Shown here one piece after another: positions 21,481-32,419 of a stretch of DNA of 64,000 bases (positions within the stretch are counted from its first letter, which is position 1; every line of letters begins with the position of its first letter). The position numbers were made by a program, and so were the translations under genes. The stretch spans positions 3,658,001 to 3,722,000 of the forward strand of contig OX637354.1 of assembly GCA_951799405.1 (NCBI GenBank). The letters are read 5' to 3'. This stretch comes from Agapetus fuscipes (taxonomy: Eukaryota; Arthropoda; Insecta; Trichoptera; Glossosomatidae). The notes beneath the pieces were generated by a model, which made no database searches, was not told the origin of the DNA, and saw only the letters and a program-made list of their open reading frames with translations.

Positions 21481-21815
21481 TGTGGAGTTTAGGTCCATAT
21501 TTCAAGGGTAAACATCGTTTCAGTAAGGAAATCAAGAAGACTTCAGTGGGATCGACATGCCACAGTAACTATTCTACAGAATTTCTAGGAACATAGGCCC
21601 TTCTAACACATTCATTCTGTTCGAGATTGAACTTTAATTGAGCAATTTGTCTATGGGTCGCAGGCTACTTAATTCCTTTATCCTTTCGGCTTAATTAACC
21701 TGGTCCCTCCGTAAAAAAACTTTTAAATCACTGGTCAACAATAATGCAACAATACTTGCAAAGTATTTCACTGCACAGTGACAGCGAATTGACACAAATT
21801 ATCCTGAAAACTGGC
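21481..21815. other. Nothing recognised
   Basis: No gene and no known repeat seen. Confidence 0.4.
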
Positions 21816-23075
21816 AGGAAACTAAAAAAAAACTCGAAGCAGATCAGTCCTGAAATTTGGTGAGTCCTATGTTATAACCCTTGACTCTTATCCGTATTTC
21901 TGGATGGTCTGTGCCGCTGGAAGATTTGACTTTGACCTAATCTAATCTAATCTATAAATTGGAATATGTAACATTGGGGGTTCACATTATATGCATTCTC
22001 ACAAGCAGACACGTATAAGTTCGCGCTTTCGCATGCCGAAACTATAACATAAAAACCCAAATCTTAAATCAATATACCTACATACCATGCAACTCTTGTC
22101 GATCTGAAAAAGGGGTGAAATTTGCAAAGTGAACCATTTTCTACAGCATTCCTTGACTGATAGGTTGGTATGCGACTGACCACCCATACTGTAAAAAATG
22201 GTTCACTTTGCCAATGTCTCCCCTGCATCAGGGAAGGTCGGCAAGAGTTGCAGGGCTTATGTTCATTTGAGATTGGGTTTTTTATATTGTAGGTCCACAT
22301 GCGGCATGTGTGAGCGCGAAATTATGCGTGTCTGCTTGTGAGGATGCATTTAATATGAATCTCAAATGATATGTACATATCTTTGCAGCTTAGATTTAGA
22401 TGGATGGGCAGCCTCATACCAACCTATAAGTCAAAGAATGACAATAATGCCACAAAACCTGTTAAATACTACTTTTCCCAGTGACAGCGGACAGACGCAG
22501 AGGTACTATCCCGAAGACTGTCATCTTCGACGCGTGCGACCGGCTGAAAACTAAAAAAAAAACTCGAAGCAGATCAGTCCTGGAATTTGGTGAGTCCTTA
22601 TCTAATAATGCTTGACTCCTATCCGTACTTCTGGATGCTCTACGACTCAACTCAAGAAAAAAACTCGAAGCAGATCAGTCCTGGTATTTGGTGAGTCCTT
22701 ATCTAATAATGCTTGACTCCTATCCGTACTTCTGGATGCTCTACGACTCAACTCAAGAAAAAAACTCGAGGCAGATCAGTCCTGGAATTTGGTGAGTCCT
22801 TATCAATAATGTTTGACTCCTATCCGTATTTCTGGATGCTCTACGACTCAACTCAAGAAAAAAACTCGAAGCAGATCAGTCCTGGAATTTGGTGAGTCCT
22901 TATCTAATAATGCTTGACTCCTATCCGTACTTCTGGATGCTCTACGACTCAACTCAAGAAAAAAACTCGAAGCAGATCAGTCCTGGAATTCGGTGAGTCC
23001 TATCTAATAATGCTTGACTCCTATGCGTATTTCTGGATGATCTACGACTCTTGGAAGATTTGACTCTGAGCAGCT
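21816..23075. repeat. 101-bp tandem repeat, split by REP-V copies
   Basis: Units start ACTCAAGAAAAAAACTCGAA and hold GCAGATCAGTCCTGGAATTT and TATCCGTACTTCTGGATGC. Starts at 22650, 22751, 22851 and 22952 give a period of 100-101 bp. The array runs from about 22550 to 23075. One diverged unit at 21820-21935 is separated from it by REP-V copies. The copies are very similar, so the array is young or homogenised. Confidence 0.9.
21939..22437. repeat. REP-V inserted in REP-V, opposite strands
   Basis: A minus-strand REP-V (21939-22148) is broken at TTTTCTACAGCA. A full + strand REP-V follows (22151-22398, starting TTCCTTGACTGATAGGTTGG). The 5' end of the minus-strand copy then resumes (GATGGGCAGCCTCATACC to 22437). 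Confidence 0.8.
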
Positions 23076-23394
23076 CGCCCAATAACGCGGAAGAACTAAA
23101 AAATAGAACTAGCACCAGACTCTCTTATATTTTTTGGAACTTAACATGGCTCTACTAAGCTTACTTCCCTGTTAATCATGCCACGTGTTTGTTCCTTGGT
23201 ATGAGTATCGCATTATTTAACGTTTTGTTTATGTACTTACGCATAATGTCCCATGTTAGTTGCACATAGTGCTTGCCTCTGTGGAGGGGGCGCTTATGGC
23301 TGTATGGCATGCCGGGCAGCCATCAGCCACTGCCGAGCTATGCGCAGTGTACTGCAGTTCGGTGCAACTCAAGAGTGAACCACCAATTTCGGGT
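23076..23394. other. Nothing recognised
   Basis: No gene. A GC-richer part lies at 23280-23380. Confidence 0.4.
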
Positions 23395-23642
23395 ATTGGA
23401 AAGACACTGAATGATAGAGTCCGCAATGATTGGGTGATGAACGAGTGTGGTATAAAAGAGAATATGAGAACGAAAGTACAAAAAAGCACAATGAGATGGT
23501 TGGGGCATCTTGAAAGAATGGATGATGAACGAATAACGAAGAAAGTCTACAGAGGAATGTCAGAGGAAAGCGTGGAAGGAATGGATAGATCAAATAGGTG
23601 AGATTGCGAAATAATGGAACCTGCAGAGTGAGGATAAGAGAA
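23395..23642 (+). mobile_element. Non-LTR RT C-terminal fragment
   Basis: The frame reads GKTLNDRVRNDWVMNECGIK, then MRWLGHLERMDDERITKKVY, matching the element at 37307-38269. It is broken after RGMSEESVEG by a frameshift. Confidence 0.8.
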
Positions 23643-23744
23643 GTTTTTCTTCACGAGTTGATTGTGTTTTATTTTTACATTATTCATTTAAAATTAATCA
23701 CACATTCACTGTCAATACCAAAAACCCTTAAACTTTTACTTGAT

Positions 23745-23880
23745 GCCAGGGTTCTATTACATTAAAAGAGGTGTCAAGACTCACCTCTTCGTCCAATCAC
23801 ACGAACAAGTATGATTGTAGTGACACACTGTCATAAAAGGCGCTATGCAAATTTTGTCTTATCTATCTATCGATACTCTA
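23745..23880 (+). mobile_element. L2/CR1-like 3' end
   Basis: FYYIKRGVKTHLFVQSH resembles the final residues of CR1/L2 reverse transcriptases. GGCGCTATGCAAATTTTGTC and an ATCT tail follow, as at other LINE 3' ends. Confidence 0.5.
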
Positions 23881-24056
23881 CAGGTAAAAATCAATATGTG
23901 ACATCCTAAGCTAACATGGGTTTCCTAGATAAAACACCTTTTTCCCTAAAGAAGAGAAAACACTACAAAAGTGTACAAAACCCTGTGGTTAGGAAGTTTT
24001 TCATGCTTCATCCACGATTTCTCAAATCAGTGCCTCAGCACTTATTGAGTTTTACC
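23881..24056. mobile_element. MITE-3, partly deleted
   Basis: CAGGTAAAAATCAATATGTG begins it, with AACATGGGTTTCCTAGATAA and CACGATTTCTCAAATCAGTG inside. It is cut at GAGTTTTACCT, where SINE-C begins. Confidence 0.7.
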
Positions 24057-24057
24057 T

Positions 24058-24300
24058 GGGGTGTTATGGCCAAGGGATCAAGTCGCTGTTCCTGACTATC
24101 GTATTTGGAACAGAATAACGTTGGTTCGAATCAAGTCTGGCCCATTTGACCATTATTTCGACCCTGGTTCAACTGATGCAATTGCATGCGCACAAGCTCC
24201 TGCTTTCGCATGAAGACAACTGGGAAGGCAAAAAAAGCTTTGACGTGGTGATATTACTAAACCTTGTGGGCTACTCTTGTCGTGGACCGTGCCAGCCCTT
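24058..24300 (+). repeat. SINE-C
   Basis: Head GTGTTATGGCCAAGGG and B box GGTTCGAATC, followed by the body motif CGACCCTGGTTCAAC and GCATGAAGACAACTGG. Confidence 0.65.
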
Positions 24301-24520
24301 ATCCCCTCCACTATGTAGCCCACGCTATTAATTCCCACAGAGCCGTGTTTTAAATAAAAATAACATTTCGGTGGTTTCATATTTTAATGGCGTGTACCCT
24401 TAAAGACCCCCGCACTGTACCCTTGACGCGTTTCCACTGAAATACTAAATAATTCATTACGTTATCTACATCATTTATTATTTCTTTATTTACTTTTTAT
24501 ACAGACTTAACTTATTTGGA

Positions 24521-24612
24521 CTGGTCCGTAGTCTAGTGGTTAGCGCTTCGGACTCTTAAATGGAAGGAACATCTATTTTATTTACAGATCAAGTGTCCGG
24601 CCTTACGCCAAG
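24521..24612 (+). repeat. SINE-B head fused to SINE-A sequence
   Basis: SINE-B head GGTCCGTAGTCTAGTGG (24521-24570) joins TATTTTATTTACAG and CCGGCCTTACGCCA, which belong to minus-strand SINE-A. Confidence 0.5.
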
Positions 24613-24616
24613 CAAA

Positions 24617-24868
24617 CAAATCTAAATCTAAGTTGCAAAGATATGTATCATTTGAGATTAATATTAAATGCATTCCCACAAGCAGACACGCATTATTTCG
24701 CGCTCACACATGCCGCATATGGATCTACAATATAAAAACCCAATCTCAAATGAACATAAGCCCTGCAACTCTTGCCGACCTTCCTTGAAACACGGGTGAC
24801 TTTGGCAAAGTGAACCATTTTTTACCGTATGGGTGGTCAACCTCATACCAACCTATCAGTCAAGGAAT
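24617..24868 (-). repeat. REP-V, full length
   Basis: AATCTAAATCTAAGTTGCAA at the tail side and ACCTATCAGTCAAGGAA at the 5' end. Confidence 0.85.
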
Positions 24869-24904
24869 AATTTGTGATATTGAAAATCAGTTGTGCAAAG
24901 AGGG

Positions 24905-24965
24905 TGTCACCTGAAGACGTTGGCTACGTCGCCAACGAAATGCCGAATAATGTAAGTTCTCCCAA
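24905..24965 (+). other. Hammerhead-like hairpin motif
   Basis: CTGAAGAC, stem GTTGGC, loop TACGTC, stem GCCAAC, then GAAATG (24911-24942). It is followed by AATAATGTAAGTTCTC, as at 46.9 kb. Confidence 0.5.
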
Positions 24966-25004
24966 AAATTTACCTTGAAATCAATCATGAAAAAACGTGA
25001 GTAT

Positions 25005-25563
25005 ACTACACATACAATGCAACTTTTTGTTGTGTTCTCCCCGAAGAGGTCGCATGTGACGTGTGTAATCTATTTATTCTTTCAGGTTCTATTCCTTGAC
25101 TTATAGGTTGGTATGCGGCTGACCACCCATGCTGTAGAAAATGGTTCACTTTGCCAATGTCCCCCCTGTTTCAGGGAAGGTCGGCAGGAGTTGCAGGGTG
25201 TATGTCCATTTGAGATTTGGTTTTTAAGTTGTAGGTTCACATGCAGCATGCGCAAGCGCGAACTTGTACGTGTCTGCTTGTGAGAATGCATGTAATGTGT
25301 ATCCCCAATGTTACATATCTTTGCAACTTAGATTAGATAAGATTAGATTAGATCAGGGGTAGGCCTTAGGTACGCCAACCAATTCATTTGAAGTGGAGGC
25401 TTCCCAGCTCCAGAGTGGGCTAGTATTCATTTCTTTTCAACGCTGAGTAAGACTTTGCGGTATTTTGTTTTAAGTTCGAAGTAAACACCGAAACAGGAAA
25501 CCATTTCTGACATCCTCGGTAGGATTCGAACTCAAGCTCTCCAACTGAGCTACCGATCGGACC
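25005..25563 (-). repeat. SINE-A split by REP-V
   Basis: The 3' part 25005-25089 ends TCTTTCAGGT. REP-V occupies 25090-25352, and the rest runs from GGGGTAGGCCTTAGG to the head complement AACTGAGCTACCGATCGG. Confidence 0.8.
25090..25352 (+). repeat. REP-V inside SINE-A
   Basis: Starts TTCCTTGACTTATAGGTTGG and ends in AGATTAGATAAGATTAGATT. Confidence 0.85.
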
Positions 25564-25596
25564 TGAAAATAAATCTAAGTTATTGGTCCGTATCTC

Positions 25597-25870
25597 CGGT
25601 CCGTAGCTCAGTGGTAACACTGCGGACTCTGAATGGGAAGGTTGTGGGTGCGAATCCCGGCGGAGCACAAAAATTATCCCATTTATATTTTCAAATTTGC
25701 TCTTCGCTGGGTTGAAACATTCATAAACCTTTCACCAAAGGTCCATCCGGCCTTACAGCAACTGGGTCTTGCTTGAGTATTGGCGTTTTGTAGCGACGAC
25801 CAAGCACGTACCAAGCTAGAGTCTCTAGAATCTATGCAGTCTCCCGCACAGGATTTCTTAAAAAAAAAAA
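25597..25870 (+). repeat. SINE-B, full length
   Basis: Head CCGTAGCTCAGTGGTAAC and B box GGGTGCGAATCCCGG. Body GCTCTTCGCTGGGTTGAAAC. The end GTCTCCCGCACAGGATTTC is followed by poly(A). Confidence 0.85.
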
Positions 25871-26547
25871 AGTACGAAAAAAAAATGTAAACTGCATTCT
25901 TGTTGGCTTAAAAACATGCTTATTATAATTATAATTTGCGTTGAAAGATAATCATCGTTATCTTTCACATTATCAACACTGATGAACCTGTTAATTAACA
26001 CACAGATGATATTTATTTATTTATTTACTTACCACATAAATAAATAAATAAACTAACACGGATAAGCCCCTGTATGTGTGAAAACTCTCGCTGCTGCGAT
26101 TCAGGGTTGCCACACGCCCGGGATTCACAACAATACCGCGAAACAGAGAAATTTCTATAGAATGAAAAAAAACGGATTTTACTGACCGTGCAAAAGAGAA
26201 GAACGATTTTCTCTACGTTTCGTCGGAGTCATATCCGACGTCCTCAGGAGACGTGTCTCTTCTACAAAGTTCTTCTTTGTAGTAATCGCTATCTCGTCGC
26301 CTCAAGGTCGTATCGCGCGATAGCCCTTCTGGATGGTCAGAAAGGTCTTAGATGGGGCCCAGAGCTGGAAGTCTCATCACCACGGTAATTGTTACCAACC
26401 GAATATCGGAAATATATGTGTAAGATTGTAATTTTTTTAAAGATATCACTAGTTTTGTAAGATTGTAATTTTTTTTAAGATATCACACACGGTTGGAGTT
26501 GCAATAACACAGAATTAGTTTTTTGATAAATTAAATATTACTTTTTA

Positions 26548-26800
26548 TTCCTTGACTTATAGGTTGGTATGAGGCTGACCACCCATACTGTAAAAAATGG
26601 TTCACTTTTCCAATGTCACCCCTGTTTCAGGGAATGTCGGCAAGAGTTGCAGGGCTTAGTTCATTTGAGGTTTGGATTTTATTTGTAAGTACACAATCAG
26701 CATTTGTAAGCGCGAACTACATGTGTTTGTTTGTGGGCATACATCTGAGAGCTTTGAATGAATATATCCTTGCAACTTAGATTATAGATTATAGATTATA
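26548..26800 (+). repeat. REP-V, full length
   Basis: Starts TTCCTTGACTTATAGGTTGG and ends in three ATTATAG units. Confidence 0.85.
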
Positions 26801-26983
26801 GAAATAATTGTATGTGTGTAAAATCGTATATTTTTAAGAATATTAGACAGTTGGAGTTGCGATTACACTGTATCAGTTTATAGAAACTACAATCAAGTCG
26901 TTTTATTCCCCTTTACAATCTTATTTTTGTCGATTCGTTTTTCACTCAATCTAGCACGCGCACAGTCCGGCCAATCCCTAAAT

Positions 26984-27238
26984 CGCTGCCTTCTTGTTTG
27001 CCGTATACGCCATTTAAAAAAAATTACATGAGCAATGTTTACATGTGTACTGGACCAATGTGTCTTATGAAAACAAGAAATTTATTTAAAAAATATTTAA
27101 AAGAACTCTCACATTATCGATTTTTACGATTTTTCTTAAATCAGATTGTGTAGAATTTGATTCTTAAGACAACTGCATGAAAAAGTCATATTTGACAAGA
27201 TCGGCGTAGGTATACGGTAAACAAGAACTGGGGGAGCG
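26984..27238. mobile_element. MITE-1 copy 3 (255 bp)
   Basis: CGCTGCCTTCTTGTTTGCCG on the left and AACAAGAACTGGGGGAGCG on the right, with AAAT duplicated at 26980-26983 and 27239-27242. Confidence 0.9.
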
Positions 27239-27290
27239 AAATAGTACCGATATTCGATAGGTAAGAATTACCGTGGTGATGAGACTTCCA

Positions 27291-27611
27291 AGCCGGTGTA
27301 AATAACTCTGGCGATTAGCTAACGAGTGTTCAACATACCGGTTTTTGTTTTACCGGTTTTTGTTTTACCGGTTTCCCGTGAATTGGCAGCCCTGTTTGTG
27401 TGCAATAATATAATAATGAGTGAGTGAGTGTTGCCCGTGTAATAATAATTAATAAATTATGAACATTACTATCGGTGTGGCATCTCCCTTAGTGTGCGCC
27501 ACACTCGCCTAGCTATTATATTAAAGGCTGGGTAAACCTTTTCTGCACGCAACACACTCGCACCATTAACATCACACCATTCTTTATATTCTTCGTTTAT
27601 AACAATTTTAA
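27291..27611. other. Nothing recognised except a short tandem repeat
   Basis: ACCGGTTTTTGTTTT is repeated about 2.5 times at 27340-27380. Confidence 0.4.
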
Positions 27612-27660
27612 AAAAAATCGTAAAGGGGAATGCAATTCATCAACCTATTTTTGCCTGGAC
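27612..27660 (-). repeat. SINE-C fragment
   Basis: GGGGAATGCAATTCATCAAC and TTGCCTGGACGGAAACAG match the SINE-C body. Confidence 0.45.
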
Positions 27661-27779
27661 GGAAACAGCTAAGTAAAGTAAATTTTATCGTTCCGTAGCC
27701 TTAACACTTCTGACTCGTAGGCAATTAAACTTTATGGATATTAGACGAACCTTTATGAGAGAACTAACCCCATCCTCGA

Positions 27780-27811
27780 CATTTCGTTGGCGACGTAGCC
27801 AACGTCTTCAG
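27780..27811 (-). other. Hammerhead-like hairpin motif
   Basis: On the minus strand: CTGAAGAC, stem GTTGGC, loop TACGTC, stem GCCAAC, GAAATG. It is identical in core to 24911-24942. Confidence 0.5.
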
Positions 27812-27874
27812 GAGACACCCTCTCTGCACGACGGTTGAGGATGAACTCTCGTCAGTGAGTTTTTCTGTACTGTT

Positions 27875-28345
27875 GCTCTTACTGTATAATGCTGCCGTTC
27901 CGCTAGGGGTGGCCGGTACCTCCGCAGATGCGTCTTAATATTTTTTGTACTTGCATAGGTACCTCTTTCATCTCTTCATACATAGGTACTCTTTTCTTAT
28001 TCTCACTCTGCAGGTTCAATCTAAATCTAAATCTAAGCTGCAAAGATATGTATCATTTAATATTAATATTAAACGCATACATACAATATAAATACCCAAT
28101 CTCAAATGAACATAAGCCCTGCAACTCTTGTCGACCTTCCCTGAAACAGGGGTGACATTGGCAAAGTGAACCATTTTGTACAGTGTGGGTTTTCAGCCTC
28201 ATACCAACCTATAAGTCAAGGAAAAGACACAATTCTTTCGCAATTTCACCTGTTTGGTCTATCCATTACTTCCTCGGTCTTCCCCTTCCACGCTTTCCTC
28301 TGACATTTCCTCTCTACACTTTCTTCGTTTCTTCTATATACACAA
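27875..28345 (-). mobile_element. Non-LTR RT 3' fragment split by REP-V
   Basis: The minus strand encodes the region around RGKRGRG.PRK.W..Q..E and LQSE, ending with CACCCCTAGCGGAACGGCAG. REP-V (28018-28222) interrupts it between CTGCAGGTTCA and AATTCTTTCGCAATTTC. Confidence 0.8.
28018..28222 (-). repeat. REP-V inside RT fragment
   Basis: AATCTAAATCTAAGCTGCAA at the left and ACCTATAAGTCAAGGAA at the right. About 40 bp of the middle is deleted. Confidence 0.85.
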
Positions 28346-28786
28346 ATGTATATTTAAAAGCCCACAGCACAATTATTATCTGGTAGAACTTTAATATTTT
28401 GCAAAATCATTCACAAGTGAGATTGTGGAATAAAATGTTTAATAATGATTACACGGCGGGCAAACGGCGTATTATTGCCGATCGTGGTCTCTGCGAGCGT
28501 GCACCTACTTACCTGTACGAATAAATAGGTTCCACATTGGAGAGATGATAAGTTGCGCGAAGAAATTAAACTGTTAGCCGATAGGGAGGCAGCGGAGGCC
28601 AACCATGCACAAAATAATAAATTTAATTTATTTTTAAAACGTCTTTGGCCTTCCGAAGTTTACCGACAGGATTACATTTGAATTTATAATCCTGTAAAAG
28701 TTTTATCTCAGATTATTTTTTCATGCCAGGTGTCTACCCTGTTTGACTTATTAAACGGTGTTCGTTGTGTCACCATTCACTTGTAA
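28346..28786. other. Nothing recognised
   Basis: No gene or known repeat seen. Confidence 0.4.
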
Positions 28787-29430
28787 AGGCAGTGCCTTGT
28801 TGTGCTAGCCATTTCGCACGTTTAATAATAAAGAGCAATAACTCAAAAATTGGGAAAATCGAGATTTTGCTATAAAACGCAAGAACAATGCGAGAAGAAT
28901 AGGTAGAATGCGACAGCCGTTCAATTTGGACGAATATGACCGAGATAAAACATCGGTCGCCTTTTTCATCCCATACAAGTTGTACTGGTTGTCTGAACTT
29001 CAAACGTGATTTCCCAACATTCTTATTTTTTTAGTTATTTCTCTTTATTATTAAGCGTGCGATTTGTCTCTGCTAGTCGCCATCATTTTTTAAAGGCAGT
29101 GCCTTGTTGCGCTAGTCATTTGTCTCTGCTGGTAGCCATCCTCTTGTAAAGGCAGTGCCTTGTTGTGCTAGCCATTTGTCTCTGCTGGTAGCCATCCTCT
29201 TGTAAAGGCAGTGCCTTGTTGTGCTAGCCATTTGTCTCTGCTGGTAGCTATCCTCTTGTAAAGGAAGTGCCTTGTTGTAATAGTTATTTGTCTCTGTTGG
29301 CTGCCATTCTCTTATGCCTCCTTGTGCTATCTATTTGTCACTGTTGGTTGCCATTTTCTTTTAAAGGCAGTGCCTTGTTGTTATAGTCAATTGTCTATGC
29401 CGTTCGCCATTCTCTTGAGCTGTGAACAGT
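28787..29430. repeat. 56-bp minisatellite, first array
   Basis: The unit is TTGTAAAGGCAGTGCCTTGT, then TGTGCTAGCCATTTGTCTCT, then GCTGGTAGCCATCCTC (56 bp). There are about seven units with growing divergence to the right. One unit is split by MITE-2. The same unit forms a second array at 50285-51110. Confidence 0.9.
28815..29061. mobile_element. MITE-2 copy 2 (247 bp)
   Basis: Same length as the 11.3 kb copy and nearly identical inside. It is inserted in the minisatellite unit between GCTAGCC and GTCTCTGC, with ATTT at 28811-28814 and 29062-29065. Confidence 0.9.
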
Positions 29431-29727
29431 AAGCGGCATCCAAGGGCCGCCTCAGATCAAGGTTTGTAATCTGAGTATTTTTAGATTCAAGTGTTTTTTT
29501 TTTACAACGCGACCAGGCATTATTTTTGTCATACTTGCTATGAAAGTCGTATCGCATAGTTGCCTGGCAACTGATTGCATCAAGGCGTGAAAAATTGCAC
29601 TAAAATGCTTGCACACCGAACGGCTCTGATTGTCCATATTTTTATTTCATTGATCAGTTGTAGGAGTTGTATATAGTTAGTGTTTGCTCTTACATGCGTT
29701 GATAAATAAATCTACCTTTGTCTAAAA
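29431..29727. other. Nothing recognised
   Basis: No gene or known repeat seen. Confidence 0.4.
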
Positions 29728-29932
29728 ACGATACCATAAATCCATCCAGCCTTTGCAGTTGCTGGTCCTCTGGCCTGGAACCACCTGCCACATCATGTGA
29801 GAGAGCTAGAGGACCATGGAAAGTTGCGGAATGCACTGAAGACAAGCAAATTTCTGGCTTAATTTGCACAAGCGCCCTTGGAGTGACTACATCACGAAAC
29901 GGCGCTATAAAGAAATCATCGACGCATCACCA
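29728..29932 (+). mobile_element. L2/CR1-like non-LTR 3' end
   Basis: Same element as 11041-11280, here on +. It reads FAVAGPLAWNHLPHHVREL and LRNALKTSKFLA, then ACGAAACGGCGCTATAAAGA and a CATCA tail. Confidence 0.7.
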
Positions 29933-29933
29933 T

Positions 29934-30062
29934 CAGCCTTACAGCAACTGTGTCTTGCTTAAGAATCACGCTTTATACAGCGACGACCAAGCCCGCAGAG
30001 GGCTCTTGAGGTGTGATTTACACAAAAGCAGCGCTCACCAAAAAAACTTCCTCATATCATTG
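29934..30062 (+). repeat. SINE-B 3' part
   Basis: GCCTTACAGCAACTGTGTC through GAGGGCTCTTGAGGTGTGAT to AGCGCTCACC. Confidence 0.75.
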
Positions 30063-30213
30063 TTTATATTATTATGAATGTATTTGGTTGTGCATCACTG
30101 CTCTGGTCCGCAGTGCTGGGCTGGCACAGCCGCTGTGGGTATCGGTAGTAGTGCCAACACAGATTACTACAGGCGGACCACCCAAGGAGAGCACAGGGGC
30201 GTAACGTGACATT

Positions 30214-30670
30214 AAAAAATAAATAATAATAATATTAGGATCAACCCTCCAAAATTCTACTCGCTAGCTCGCAAATTGCGAGTGACTTTTGTCTGGTTGC
30301 GAGTGTGCTTTTCTTTATCTGAAAGTATCATTTTGCCAGTTAATCATACTATTGATAATATTCCCAGTGAAAATAAAAGTGAGAAGTCCCCTTTCAATAA
30401 AATCGATCACATGTTTAAAGGCGCTAAAAATTATAAACAGGAACAGTTCGCGGGAGTTTTTTTTTAACCCATGCGAGTTGCGAGTTGGTCAATGGGTGAT
30501 GTTTGGAGGGTTGATTAGGATGCTTTATTTGGTGCGCGTGGTTTTTGTGTGAATCACACCTCAAGAGCCCTCTGCGAGCTCTTAGTCGTCGAAGTGAAAG
30601 CGTCAATTATCAAGCAATGCTCCATTTGCTGTAAAGCTGGATCTACCTTTGACGACCGGTCTTTGGTAAA
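30214..30670 (-). repeat. SINE-B 3' half split by hAT-type MITE
   Basis: The tail AATAATAATAATATTAGGAT precedes the insert. The body resumes GCTTTATTTGGTGCGCG and is cut at GGTCTTTGGTAAA by SINE-A. Confidence 0.8.
30242..30513. mobile_element. hAT-type MITE (272 bp)
   Basis: Terminal repeats CAACCCTCCAAA and TTTGGAGGGTTG are perfect. ATTAGGAT is duplicated at 30234-30241 and 30514-30521. An 8-bp duplication is the hallmark of the hAT superfamily. There is no transposase. Confidence 0.85.
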
Positions 30671-30671
30671 T

Positions 30672-30932
30672 AACGCAAACGCAACTAAGCTACACATATA
30701 GTGTAACTTCTTGCCTACGCTATCTCCGAAGGGGTCGCATGTGGCGATTGGGGACCTATTTATTTTTACGGGTAAGGGGGCCGGCCTCACACCAACAACT
30801 TTCAGTTGAAGTGGGGGTTTCCCAGCTCCCAGGGGGGCTGGTTCTCATTTCTTGTGAAGGCTGAGTAAGCCTTGAGATCGAACCCTTGCTCTCGGCATGG
30901 AATGCAAGCATTCTACCAATTGAGCTATCGAC
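30672..30932 (-). repeat. SINE-A with internal deletion
   Basis: All blocks from AACGCAACTAAGCTACACAT to the head complement are present, but the segment with ATACCGG and CCCGTTTCGG is missing. GTAAGCCTTG joins AGATCGAACCC directly. Confidence 0.8.
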
Positions 30933-30934
30933 GT

Positions 30935-31178
30935 TTTTACGAGCTTGGTCGTCGTCGCTACAAAGCGCCAATTATCAAACAAGACCCAGTTGCTGCAAGG
31001 CTGGATAGACCTCTGGCGACCGGTCTTTGGTAAAGGTAAGTATCTATATGAATTTTTTAACCCAGCGAAGAGTATATTTGAAATTTGATATATTTTTTGT
31101 GCTTCATCAGGATTCGAACCCACGATCTTCCATTTGTGAGCCTCAAGTGTTAACCACTCGACTGCGGCCCGGTAAAGT
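30935..31178 (-). repeat. SINE-B
   Basis: From ACGAGCTTGGTCGTCG to the head complement CACTCGACTGCGGCCCGG, with B box complement GGATTCGAACCC. Confidence 0.8.
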
Positions 31179-31191
31179 TAATCTTGTTTAT

Positions 31192-31335
31192 CCATCCAGC
31201 CTTACAGCAACGGGGTCTTGCTTGCAAATTGGCGCTTTCTATAGCGACGACCAAGCTCGCAAAGGGGTTTTGAGGTGTGATATACAAAAAACAGCGCTCA
31301 CGGAATAAATCATCCTAATATTATTATTATCTTCA
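31192..31335 (+). repeat. SINE-B 3' part
   Basis: CCATCCAGCCTTACAGCAAC to AATAAATCATCCTAATATT, with a TTATTATTATC tail. Confidence 0.75.
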
Positions 31336-31859
31336 TAAAGAGTAGTTTGTTTAGTTCAAAATAGAGATTGGAATTTTTGAAAGGGGCCTATACAAAAATA
31401 GCAAAGAATACGAACAAAAATCTTAGGTCTATCTATTAAGTATTATATGTATTAATTTAATGTTTTTTCTGATCCAGGTTACGTCCTTGTGGTTTTTATG
31501 TCCGCAGAGGTCGCTGACCCTGCATCGAAATTGCATCAGCAGTCGACCTTATACCTACATACCGCAGAGCTAACAATACACGAGGAGACGATAACAATGA
31601 CAAATTTTAAGCGTGAAATACATTCATAAATCTGGAAGAATCAGTATTACCGCATCTTTTACGACTTAAAATAATGAAGAACAAATGCATGTAAGGCAAA
31701 TGAAGAACTAAATATGTTTAGAAGCGATTCTTGTTTAGAATTTAGATCTTTCGTTTATCATCATCTTCTAAAGAAAGTAAATACTTTGTCGTGCTAGATA
31801 GAAATGATTAATTAACTGGCTTCAAATGCCGCTTTGATGGAAGAGAATGGGTTTCGAGG
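31336..31859. other. AT-rich, nothing recognised
   Basis: No gene or repeat family recognised. Confidence 0.4.
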
Positions 31860-32110
31860 GCATGGCTTTTAGTTTGGCTGGTCCATCCTGCTGGAACAGT
31901 CTATCTCTGGAGTTGAGAGCAGAGACCAAAAGCGCTATCTTGCTAATTTCCTTTGGTTATCAATCCAAGTCGCAACTTACTAGCGCTTGCGAAAGAACTC
32001 CATAGATATCAAAGTACCTTCACCTTATTTATGGAAACAAGTCGCTATCTTGTCGCCTGCAGGTCGCAAGGATAGCGCTTCAGTGTTGGCAGAGGAGACG
32101 TCCATCAACT
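31860..32110. repeat. Repeat related to 55735-55935 (inverted)
   Basis: TAGCGCTTGCGAAAGAACTC and CCATAGATATC here match, in reverse orientation, ATCTATGGAGTTCTTTCGCA at 55847. GTCGCTATCTTGTCGCCTGC resembles CGCTATCTCGTCGCCTCAAG at 26288. No coding content was recognised. Confidence 0.55.
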
Positions 32111-32419
32111 TATTCATATTTCCAATGTATTTTAAATATGGTATTAAGAAACTTTATATGTCTAATCGTTTTTTTTTTCTCTTCAATATATTACGTATAA
32201 GCTCTTTTCTTTCTTCTACTCCTTGCAAAACTTTGCGTTCTCTTTATATCTATAGATTCTTGACTTTACTCACCAGGATTGTCATTTTTAAGAAGGATGA
32301 AATATCACTCCTTAGAATTTAGAAACTTAAGGACGTATCCATATTTTCCTGTAACATATTCGACCCACAAAATGTATCCCTATTACCATAGCAACGGGGA
32401 TCCCATCAGAGTTTCCGAG
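32111..32419. other. Nothing recognised
   Basis: No supported feature. Confidence 0.4.

Larger units (their letters stand above)
26155..27290. mobile_element. Composite foldback region
   Basis: The sequence from 26165 (CGGATTTTACTGACCGTGC) matches the foldback element at 39.15 kb and carries a hammerhead-like core on the minus strand (26215-26247). GGAAGTCTCATCACCACGG at about 26368 has its inverted partner CCGTGGTGATGAGACTTCC at about 27270, so a 0.9-kb stem-bounded unit encloses REP-V and MITE-1. A GGAAATCTCATCACCACGG version lies in the TIR element near 17.97 kb. Confidence 0.6.
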
